Assembly (NCBI GenBank): GCA_937894335.1
Contig: CALCRU010000050.1
Coordinates: forward strand, 1 to 64,000
Reading direction: 5' to 3'
From: an uncultured Treponema sp.
Lineage (GTDB): Bacteria; Spirochaetota; Spirochaetia; Treponematales; Treponemataceae
DNA: 64,000 nucleotides
Shown here: in pieces, positions 52,082 through 58,977 of the stretch
Layout: each line of letters starts with the position of its first letter
Numbering within the stretch: position 1 is the stretch's first letter
Position numbers and translations under genes: made by a program
The notes under the pieces: model-generated
The model's input: only the letters and a program-made list of their open reading frames with translations
The model's database searches: none
What the model was told of the DNA's origin: nothing

Positions 52082-53245
52082 TTAGTTTTTCTTCTTTTTG
52101 GACCTTGCTATAAGAGCGTGAGCTTTGCGTTTTTCGTCATAAAGAGACAAATCAGCCTGTTTTATCATCTTTACTACGGCATCTTTTCCTGTACCGTTCA
52201 GTTTTGCGTATCCAACGCTTAGCATGAGGGTGTAGGGTTTACCAGAGGTTTTGTTGTAGTCTTCAAAAGCCTTGTGTATGCGCTCCTGCACTTCCTCTGC
52301 ATTTTCACAGGCATATACTACCGCAAATTCATCTCCGCCATAGCGACAAATGTATGCGTCAGTAGTCTTGAACACTTCCTTAAGGAGTTTTGCAGTATTT
52401 ACCAGAGCAAGGTCGCCTTCCGGGTGTCCGTAACTGTCGTTTATATTCTTAAAGAGATTTATGTCCATCATGAACAGATAGGGCACCTTTTCGTAAACCG
52501 TCTCTAAAGAAAGCATTCTCATACGGTTGTCAAAACTTCGCCTGTTGTTTATTCCCGTAAGAGCATCAATAGAAATGAGTGAAAATCTACCGTCACAGAA
52601 AACCAGCATTTGGCTTACGGCAAGAAGCTGCCAGATAATTTTTGCCTCGGGAAAGAGCATGTGAAAAAGTCCGCCCAAAAGAGGCATGAGCAAAAAGGCA
52701 AGCGCTATAATCATCTTGGAAGGAGTGTTGCGCTTAAAAATTACAGTGACAAGAGCAACAAAAGCGGCCGCCGTAAAGAAACCGTATGTAATTATGGCCT
52801 GAATGAAATAAAAGGAACCCTTTGTAAAAAGGTTTGTATCTTTTTCTATGTAGAAAATGGAACCATTAAAAAGCGAAACTGCCAGAAGGAAAATGAAGAA
52901 GACGACGGGAACAAAGACGGCTGTCGTAAAGACCCTCTTTAACTTGGTCTTTCCTATGATAAATTCAAGAGTGTAGACGAACCAGTTGTAGGCCATTACA
53001 GCATTCATTGCAAGGTAAACAAAAGAGAGAGCATAGTTTGCAATATAGGCCACAGTTCCCACCCTGCCGTTAACAAAAAGTTGGACGGTTTCCAAAACCA
53101 GAACGGCAAGCGAGGAAATCATTACATTGCGGAAGAGGATGTTTTTTGTCTGCTGGTCCTGATTTATCCGTGACTGATAGATAATCCAAACAAGAAGCAG
53201 GAGACAAACGGCATTTATTTCCACCCTATAAAAAAGCTCGTACAT
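52082..53245 (-). CDS. Membrane diguanylate cyclase (GGDEF)
   Basis: Seven or so TM helices cover residues 1-215, then a GGDEF domain (about 220-385) with LTGINNRRSFDNRM, MMDINLFKNINDSYGHPEGD and an intact RYGGDEFAVV active site (near 302). It should make c-di-GMP from GTP in response to a membrane signal. No I-site RxxD is obvious just before GGDEF. It is divergent from another GGDEF gene 90 bp away. Confidence 0.9.
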   Translation of the reverse strand: MYELFYRVEINAVCLLLLVWIIYQSRINQDQQTKNILFRNVMISSLAVLVLETVQLFVNGRVGTVAYIANYALSFVYLAMNAVMAYNWFVYTLEFIIGKTKLKRVFTTAVFVPVVFFIFLLAVSLFNGSIFYIEKDTNLFTKGSFYFIQAIITYGFFTAAAFVALVTVIFKRNTPSKMIIALAFLLMPLLGGLFHMLFPEAKIIWQLLAVSQMLVFCDGRFSLISIDALTGINNRRSFDNRMRMLSLETVYEKVPYLFMMDINLFKNINDSYGHPEGDLALVNTAKLLKEVFKTTDAYICRYGGDEFAVVYACENAEEVQERIHKAFEDYNKTSGKPYTLMLSVGYAKLNGTGKDAVVKMIKQADLSLYDEKRKAHALIARSKKKKN

Positions 53246-53298
53246 CTAAGACAAAGTATACTATAGGTTCAGAAAAAAGTATAGGGTCTTCTACACTA

Positions 53299-53327
53299 TA
53301 GACATGTATTTAAAACTGTTTTATACT
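53299..53327 (+). promoter_or_regulatory. Promoter of the GGDEM gene
   Basis: TAGACA (53299-53304), 17-bp spacer, TATACT (53322-53327). ATG 53336 follows by 8 nt without a Shine-Dalgarno. Confidence 0.6.
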
Positions 53328-53335
53328 TTTTTATC

Positions 53336-54436
53336 ATGGAATTTGAGGACTATAAAAAAGAACTTTTTAAAAGATGGCATTCCCGCATTCAGCGTGTCTG
53401 CTGGTCCATGGCCATAAGTACCCTTGTTCTAGAAGTAGCCGTCTTTGTCCTCTACCTAAAGACCGACCAGTTTGACATTTCTCCTGCCAAGTATTTTCTT
53501 GTCTGGGTTTTTTTGCCCAGCATAATAAACTTTTCCTTTGCAACGATAGCAACATATGCGGTCGTAAGTAGGAACATGAGCATAAAAAGAAAAAACTACA
53601 TGGTGTGTTTCTGCTTTCTTGTAACACTTGCAGTAGCGGCCATTTTCCACAACCACTTTACAATGGTTCTAGTCTTTCCCTGTTTTGCAGTAATAATGTC
53701 CGCAGTCTTTTCCGACAAGAGGCTTACCCTTATAATTACTCTAGGCGCTTTCATTGCACTCATTCCTGCACTTTATATTTGGGTTGGTCAGAATCTTTCG
53801 CTCAACATTGCCAGCCTTATAATCAGTTGTGTCATATCTGTTCTTGTTCTTGCCGGATTTTATTTTGTTGCCCGAATGATGATACGCTACAATCAGGAAC
53901 AGGTAGAATTCATTTACGATGCATTTACCCGTCAGCAGGAACTTATAGAAGAACTTAACATAGAGCCAATGACAAAGCTCTACAACAAGACTGCTTTAAA
54001 CGACTGCCTTAAGCTTTACATACAGAAATTTCTTAACAAAGAATTCGTCCCCCACCTTGTACTGCTGGATATTGATCACTTTAAGACAGTAAACGATGTC
54101 TACGGACACAACGCTGGTGATACAGTTCTCTTGCGACTGTCTGAACTTATTCGAAGTAAGATGGGCGGCTCGCGAAGAGCTTTCCGTTTTGGCGGTGACG
54201 AGATGGTCTTGCTGTTCGGAAACGAAACCCTTGAGCAGATAAAGGAAATTGTAGAAGAACTGCGCCTTGAATTTAAAAACACCCAGTACGACTTTAATCC
54301 CAAAGAACCCATTACCCTCAGCGTGGGCATTGCGGCTTACTATAAGGGCCTTACAGAAAAGTCTTGGTTTGAACTAGTTGACTCTACCATGTATAAGTCA
54401 AAGACAGAAGGCCGGGACAAGGTTTACATAGCCTAG
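53336..54436 (+). CDS. Membrane GGDEF-domain protein with a variant active site (GGDEM)
   Basis: Six TM helices (residues about 20-185) precede a GGDEF domain with LYNKTALNDCL, LLDIDHFKTVNDVYGHNAGD and RFGGDEMVLLF. The last signature residue is Met instead of Phe. The metal and catalytic Asp/Glu are kept, so it could be active, but a change in the signature can lower cyclase activity. It pairs with the neighbouring intact cyclase. A NUDIX gene follows 8 bp downstream. Confidence 0.88.
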   Translation: MEFEDYKKELFKRWHSRIQRVCWSMAISTLVLEVAVFVLYLKTDQFDISPAKYFLVWVFLPSIINFSFATIATYAVVSRNMSIKRKNYMVCFCFLVTLAVAAIFHNHFTMVLVFPCFAVIMSAVFSDKRLTLIITLGAFIALIPALYIWVGQNLSLNIASLIISCVISVLVLAGFYFVARMMIRYNQEQVEFIYDAFTRQQELIEELNIEPMTKLYNKTALNDCLKLYIQKFLNKEFVPHLVLLDIDHFKTVNDVYGHNAGDTVLLRLSELIRSKMGGSRRAFRFGGDEMVLLFGNETLEQIKEIVEELRLEFKNTQYDFNPKEPITLSVGIAAYYKGLTEKSWFELVDSTMYKSKTEGRDKVYIA

Positions 54437-54444
54437 GAAATACA

Positions 54445-54927
54445 ATGAAGTCTCAGCTTACAACTCTCTGCTACATAGAAAAAAATGACTCTTACCTTAT
54501 GCTGTATCGCGGTTCAAAAAAGAACGACATCAATCACGGAAAATGGATTGGTGTTGGCGGTCACTTTGAAGCGGAAGAAAGCCCTGAAGACTGCCTGCTA
54601 CGAGAAGTTAGGGAAGAAACCGGTCTTACCCTAAAAAGCTGGAAGTTTAGGGGGATAGTAACATTTGTCTACGACAGTGATCCTGCGGAATATATGTGCC
54701 TTTACACCAGCAACGAATTTTCAGGAAGCTTGTCAGAATGCGATGAAGGCACCCTAAAGTGGATAAAGAAATCGGAAATAGAAAACCTAAGCCTGTGGGA
54801 AGGTGACAGAATTTTCCTAAGACTTTTAAACCAGCCAGTAGATTTCTTTTCGCTAAAACTTGTGTACGACAGTTCTGGTACGCTTACCGCCGCATTTTTG
54901 GACGGCAAGCAACATCCTATTTCTTGA
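54445..54927 (+). CDS. NUDIX hydrolase (MutT-like)
   Basis: The Nudix box GGHFEAEESPEDCLLREVREETGL (residues 39-62, REVREET catalytic core intact) follows the usual start MKSQLTTLCYIEKNDSYLMLYRG. The family hydrolyses nucleoside diphosphate derivatives such as 8-oxo-dGTP; the substrate is inferred. AGGAAA precedes the ATG. It is 8 bp after the GGDEM gene and its last 11 bp overlap the convergent S1 gene. Confidence 0.9.
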   Translation: MKSQLTTLCYIEKNDSYLMLYRGSKKNDINHGKWIGVGGHFEAEESPEDCLLREVREETGLTLKSWKFRGIVTFVYDSDPAEYMCLYTSNEFSGSLSECDEGTLKWIKKSEIENLSLWEGDRIFLRLLNQPVDFFSLKLVYDSSGTLTAAFLDGKQHPIS

Positions 54928-56011
54928 GCAGAGCCGCAAAGGGATTGTATGTCTCTCCGTCATCATCAGAATGTGAGGCAAGATAAGCGGCCACATTTTC
55001 TGATTCTTCTGATGACACAACGGGACTAAGCGAAATGCGCTTCTGCTCCAAATCCACAGAGTCAACAATAACTGGCATCTTCTGCCCAGACTTGTACACC
55101 TTGCGAAGATTTGTATTGCGTTCCACATTCAGTTTGGAAACATGCACTAGACCGTCAACACCGGGAGCAATGGTAACGAAAAGACCAAAGTCTGCAATGC
55201 GCGAGACAGTTCCCTCGGTTTTTGTTCCCGGAGTAAATTGAGAGGCTGCCTTGTCCCAAGGGTCTTCTTCAAGAGCCTTCATACTAAGCGACACTTTTTC
55301 GTGCTGCCAGTCAGTTTTAATAACCTTGGCTTTTATTTCCTGTCCGACAGAAAGAACATCAGACGGAGCATTTACACGGGCATGGGAAATTTCGGAAACA
55401 GGTAAAAGTGCCTGGAACCCCTTTACATTTACAAATGCCCCGTAAGTTTCAAGGGAAATTATTGTACCAGTTACAACAGAATCAAGCGCTATTTCTTTTG
55501 CAAGCTGCTGCATGCCGGCTTCGTGTTCCGCTTCAAGAATTGCACGGTTTGAAAGTACTATGTTTTTTCCGTCGTTCTTGTATTCCGAAATGCGGAATGT
55601 CAAATGCTGACCCACATATTCTGCTGGTTCCTTCTTCTGCCTAAATCCCATCTGCGAGTAAGGACAGAATGCTCTTGTAGTTCCCACAATGACTTCGAAT
55701 CCGCCCTTAATTTCCTGAGTAACATGACCTTCAACAGGAATGCCCTGCTTGTATGCATTTTCGAGAATTTCTTTTCCAGCGTTAGGTCCAGAAAGTTTTG
55801 TAGTAAAGTGCAGCTCGTCATGCCTAGAGCCGACAAAATAAACTGTTATGCTGTCGCCTTCCTTGACTGTTAAAGTTCCGTCTTCTTTGGTAACTTCCGC
55901 CTTGTCAAGGAAACCTTCACTCTTAAGACCCAAATCAAGGAACACCGTGTCCCCAGAAATTGCAACGATTTTTGTAGTTAACGGTTGGCCGTTTTCGTAA
56001 GGAGTTTTCAT
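54917..56011 (-). CDS. Four-S1-domain RNA-binding protein (ribosomal S1-like)
   Basis: The 364-residue product has four S1 OB-fold units: about 9-70 (GQPLTTKIVAISGDTVFLDLG), 88-150 (GIPVEGHVTQEIKGGFEVIVG), 170-240 (DSVVTGTIISLETYGAFVNV) and 258-330 (GTKTEGTVSRIADFGLFVTI). It is shorter than E. coli S1 (six domains) and may be a paralogue that aids translation initiation on structured or leaderless messages. The start ATG 56011 lies 8 nt after TAATAT. Confidence 0.88.
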   Translation of the reverse strand: MKTPYENGQPLTTKIVAISGDTVFLDLGLKSEGFLDKAEVTKEDGTLTVKEGDSITVYFVGSRHDELHFTTKLSGPNAGKEILENAYKQGIPVEGHVTQEIKGGFEVIVGTTRAFCPYSQMGFRQKKEPAEYVGQHLTFRISEYKNDGKNIVLSNRAILEAEHEAGMQQLAKEIALDSVVTGTIISLETYGAFVNVKGFQALLPVSEISHARVNAPSDVLSVGQEIKAKVIKTDWQHEKVSLSMKALEEDPWDKAASQFTPGTKTEGTVSRIADFGLFVTIAPGVDGLVHVSKLNVERNTNLRKVYKSGQKMPVIVDSVDLEQKRISLSPVVSSEESENVAAYLASHSDDDGETYNPFAALLKK

Positions 56012-56019
56012 ATACATGC

Positions 56020-56025
56020 ATATTA
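56020..56025 (-). promoter_or_regulatory. -10 element of the S1-like gene
   Basis: TAATAT on the minus strand, 8 nt from ATG 56011. The -35 is poor (TTGTGC at 17 bp). Confidence 0.4.
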
Positions 56026-56056
56026 GCGTTTTTTTTGTCAATGCACAAGATTATGC

Positions 56057-56470
56057 TTATGCGCCTTCCAACTGACGCTGCAGATTGCTCAGGTTCATTT
56101 TAAGCGTCTGAAGTTCGTTAAGGCTGCCACTTATTTTGCTCTGCATCCAGATGTCAGAAAAAAGTCCGTCCCAAGCAAAGTCTGCAAGGGTTGCAAAAAA
56201 GCCCCTGTTAACCTCGTAGCCGTCGGGCATGTTCTTTATGTCAATGCACTGCTTTAATTCGTACAGTTTGTAATTTATTTCCTGCACTATGTCCTGAGTT
56301 GAGCTGATTTTTACATGCTTCACCAGTGTGGAAAAAGTTCCGCCTCCAAGAATGTCAAAGAATCCCCAGTTACGAGCGCCCCTGCATTTGCTGATTGCAG
56401 TGTCAGTAAGATAAAGCAGTTCGTTTACAAGCTGTTTTGCCCTTGCCAAATCCTGAACCTGACTAGCCAT
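56057..56470 (-). CDS. Unknown helical protein downstream of the AAA gene
   Basis: The 137-residue product is mostly helical with a central GFFDILGGGTFSTLVKHVKI glycine-containing turn and a C-terminal coil (ELQTLKMNLSNLQRQLEG). No family recognised. It follows the FtsH-like gene by 8 bp and carries a good AGGAGG, so it is probably a partner of that protein. Confidence 0.65.
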   Translation of the reverse strand: MASQVQDLARAKQLVNELLYLTDTAISKCRGARNWGFFDILGGGTFSTLVKHVKISSTQDIVQEINYKLYELKQCIDIKNMPDGYEVNRGFFATLADFAWDGLFSDIWMQSKISGSLNELQTLKMNLSNLQRQLEGA

Positions 56471-56478
56471 GACTCCTC

Positions 56479-57645
56479 CTATTTTGCAGACCGCTGTTCT
56501 TCCATTGCAAGCCTAACATGCCGTTCGCAAATGCAATCTTCATTTTGCTGACTGGCAATAAGACCCGCCCTGTTTAAAACTGATTCTATTTTTGCGCAGG
56601 AAAAACCTTTGAACGACTCCGCAAGTTTTTCTACACCGCATTCAGGTGAAAGTTTCTTCTGTTTTGTATAAAGTTCCACAAGCTGAATTCTAGCCTTCTC
56701 GTCTGGGTAAGGAACAGAAACCCTTGCGTCAAATCGTCCCGGTCTGATTAGCGCTTCATCTAGTGCGGATATGCTGTTTGTTGCGGCAATCACAAGAACT
56801 CCAGAAGAAGGTTCAAATCCATCCAACTCATTAAGCAGGGCAGTTACAATGCGCGTGTTTTCTGTTTCGATTGCACTTCCGCTGTAATTCCGTCTGGTTC
56901 CAATTCCGTCAAACTCGTCTATGAACACAATGCAGGGTGCCTTTCGCCTCGCCTTTTTAAACAGCATCTTAACCTTCATAGGACCTATTGCCATAAACAT
57001 GCTTTCAAAATCAGTTGCCTTGGCCGGAATAAAATTTACTTTTGCTTCTCCAGCAAGGGCCTTTGCAAAAAGAGTCTTTCCGTTTCCAGGAGCGCCCTCA
57101 AGAAGAATTCCCTTTGGCATGCGGATTCCCCTTTCTGCAAATTCTTTCGGATGTTGCATCATGCTGACAATCTGAATCATGTCGCGCTTAAGGTTTTCCA
57201 TTCCAACAACATTATCAAATGTTACGCCTGTCTTATGCACCACTTTAAATGTATTGGGACTGATAAATTTTCTGAATGCAATAAAAATAACAAAAGCAAA
57301 AAAGACATAAAAAATCACATCTAGAATTATTGAAACAATTTGCGTGCCGTCTTTTTTTTCCGTTACTCGTACGCCGTTTATTAAAAGCCTTTCCTTCAAA
57401 AGCGGACTGTCGGGATTTTCTACGGAATATAAATAGTCATCGCCCTGTACCTTAAATCTAATTTCGGAAGGGCAAAGCTCCGCCTCTTCTATTCTGCCTT
57501 CATCAACCATCTCGCTGAACATGGAGTAGGAGTAAAAATATTTGTGCTTGTCCCTACCCTCATTCCATGCGTCAAAAGCAAACCATCCAGCGGCAAGAAC
57601 AAGAAGGACTGTGGCGGCTGCAAAAATAAGTTTTCTTTTCTTCAC
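56479..57645 (-). CDS. FtsH-like membrane AAA ATPase without the protease domain
   Basis: TM1 (residues about 7-24), a small periplasmic FtsH-type domain, TM2 (about 103-124), then the AAA module: Walker A GAPGNGKT (near 189), Walker B CIVFIDEFDGI (near 243), second region of homology ATNSISALDEALIRPGRFDARV, and a helical lid. The protein stops at 388 residues, where FtsH continues into the zinc-binding M41 peptidase; HExxH is absent. It could unfold or extract membrane proteins without cutting them. It starts at GTG 57645 with AGGA upstream. Confidence 0.88.
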   Translation of the reverse strand: MKKRKLIFAAATVLLVLAAGWFAFDAWNEGRDKHKYFYSYSMFSEMVDEGRIEEAELCPSEIRFKVQGDDYLYSVENPDSPLLKERLLINGVRVTEKKDGTQIVSIILDVIFYVFFAFVIFIAFRKFISPNTFKVVHKTGVTFDNVVGMENLKRDMIQIVSMMQHPKEFAERGIRMPKGILLEGAPGNGKTLFAKALAGEAKVNFIPAKATDFESMFMAIGPMKVKMLFKKARRKAPCIVFIDEFDGIGTRRNYSGSAIETENTRIVTALLNELDGFEPSSGVLVIAATNSISALDEALIRPGRFDARVSVPYPDEKARIQLVELYTKQKKLSPECGVEKLAESFKGFSCAKIESVLNRAGLIASQQNEDCICERHVRLAMEEQRSAK

Positions 57646-57654
57646 AGTTAATTC

Positions 57655-58431
57655 CTAACCTAAGGCAATATCCAGTACCATCATCAGAATGAATCCGAAG
57701 GCAAAGCCCACGGTGCCAAGATTTGAATGCTCACCCACAGAGGCTTCGGGGATAAGTTCTTCTACAACAACATAGAGCATTGCTCCTGCGGCAAAGGCCA
57801 AAAGGTAGGGCAGCAGGGGAACAATAAAACCTGTAAGCAAAATCGTAACAAGGGCCGCAATGGGTTCTACAATGCCAGAAAGGGTACCGTACAAAAATGA
57901 CTTACCTTTACCGTTACCGCCGCCTGCAAGGGGAAGAGAAATAATCGCACCTTCAGGAAAATTCTGTATTGCAATTCCAAGAGAAAGAGCAAAGGCTCCT
58001 GCAGAAGAAATGTTTGAACCTTTTGCAAGAAGAGCAGCATACACAACGCCAACTGCCATTCCCTCTGGTATGTTGTGGAGCGTTACCGCAAGACAGAGCA
58101 TTGTCGTCTTTTTAAGTTTTGTCTTTGGTCCTTCCGGCTCAGAGGAATTTACATGCAGATGGGGAATTATCATGTCCAAAATAAACAGAAAGGCCATGCC
58201 TAGGAAAATGCCCACCGCTGCAGGAATAAAGGCAAGTTTTCCCAAGTGTTCGGAACTCTCTATGGCTGGAATTATAAGCGACCAGACGGATGCCGCAACC
58301 ATAACCCCAGAAGCAAAACCCAGCAGGGTCTTCTGCAGCCTGTCGTTAAGTTCCTTCTTAAGGAAAAATACACATGCCGCACCCAGCGTAGTACCCAAAA
58401 AGGGAATCAAAAGACCAATAAATGTTTCCAT
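57655..58431 (-). CDS. ZIP-family metal transporter (ZupT/GufA-like)
   Basis: About eight TM helices; the metal site HNIPEGMAVGVVYA (near 136) and NFPEGAIISLPLAGGG (near 168) are typical of ZIP transporters that import zinc or manganese. ATG 58431 is chosen because TATACT ends 6 nt before it; the longer frame to 58485 would include the promoter. It is divergent from the XRE gene. Confidence 0.88.
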   Translation of the reverse strand: METFIGLLIPFLGTTLGAACVFFLKKELNDRLQKTLLGFASGVMVAASVWSLIIPAIESSEHLGKLAFIPAAVGIFLGMAFLFILDMIIPHLHVNSSEPEGPKTKLKKTTMLCLAVTLHNIPEGMAVGVVYAALLAKGSNISSAGAFALSLGIAIQNFPEGAIISLPLAGGGNGKGKSFLYGTLSGIVEPIAALVTILLTGFIVPLLPYLLAFAAGAMLYVVVEELIPEASVGEHSNLGTVGFAFGFILMMVLDIALG

Positions 58432-58437
58432 GCTCAA

Positions 58438-58446
58438 AGTATAGCA
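58438..58446 (-). promoter_or_regulatory. Extended -10 promoter of the ZIP gene
   Basis: TGC-TATACT on the minus strand (hexamer 58443-58438), 6 nt from ATG 58431. Confidence 0.5.
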
Positions 58447-58482
58447 CAAAAGCCAAAACTCGTGTAGTGGCAGATTCCTTTG

Positions 58483-58510
58483 CAAAAATTCATATAGTCA
58501 ATATAAAATT
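58483..58510 (+). repeat. 28-bp spaced direct repeat, copy 1, upstream of the XRE gene
   Basis: CAAAAATTCAT-N8-TATAAAATT. The repeat recurs at 58540-58567, 57 bp further on; the eight spacer bases differ. Either two promoters or two operator/promoter units. Confidence 0.65.
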
Positions 58511-58539
58511 CTACACCTTTTCTATATATAAGATAAATT

Positions 58540-58567
58540 CAAAAATTCATCACATCTGTATAAAATT
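58540..58567 (+). repeat. 28-bp spaced direct repeat, copy 2, at the XRE start
   Basis: TAAAAT within it (58561-58566) ends 6 nt before ATG 58573, with TTCAAA 17 bp upstream, so it may be the promoter of a leaderless mRNA and the place where the encoded regulator binds. Confidence 0.6.
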
Positions 58568-58572
58568 ATCCT

Positions 58573-58941
58573 ATGAAATACAATCTTGAAATATGCAAAG
58601 TTGTATCACGAAACATAAGGGAAAAACGAAATGCACTTGGCTATTCTCAGGAAAAGCTTGCGGAAGTGTCAGGCATTGCTCCTCTTACCGTCTGGAAAAT
58701 AGAAAATCAGGACATGTGGCCTGGTCCAGAAACTGTTACCGCCCTTGCAAAAGCCCTAAAGCTGAGGCCCTACGAATTCTTCCTTGATGAATACGAAGAC
58801 AGCATCCTCCCCATCCAGAATGTAGAAAAGACAAAAACCCAAATCCTTACCGCCGTAGAAGAAACCCTAAATCAGGCCCTGCCCAAAACCGACAACCCCA
58901 AGGAACAGAACTATACGATTTCCCGTTTTTCTAGACAATAA
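58573..58941 (+). CDS. XRE-family transcriptional regulator
   Basis: The helix-turn-helix covers residues 10-65 (SRNIREKRNALGYSQEKLAEVSGIAPLTVWKIENQDMWPGPETVTALAKALKLRPYEFF). The C-terminal 55 residues are short and acidic. The start codon lies 6 nt after a -10, with no Shine-Dalgarno. Two direct repeats upstream suggest autoregulation. The targets are unknown; PheT follows 36 bp downstream with its own Shine-Dalgarno. Confidence 0.85.
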   Translation: MKYNLEICKVVSRNIREKRNALGYSQEKLAEVSGIAPLTVWKIENQDMWPGPETVTALAKALKLRPYEFFLDEYEDSILPIQNVEKTKTQILTAVEETLNQALPKTDNPKEQNYTISRFSRQ

Positions 58942-58977
58942 AGGCTCTTTTCGATACAATACAAGGAAGAGGTCTTT

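Noticed and set aside
53246..53335. Repeated CTATAG/AGTATA strings between the GGDEF genes as an operator
   Set aside because: Explained by the two -10 elements and AT-rich sequence; no clear symmetrical site.
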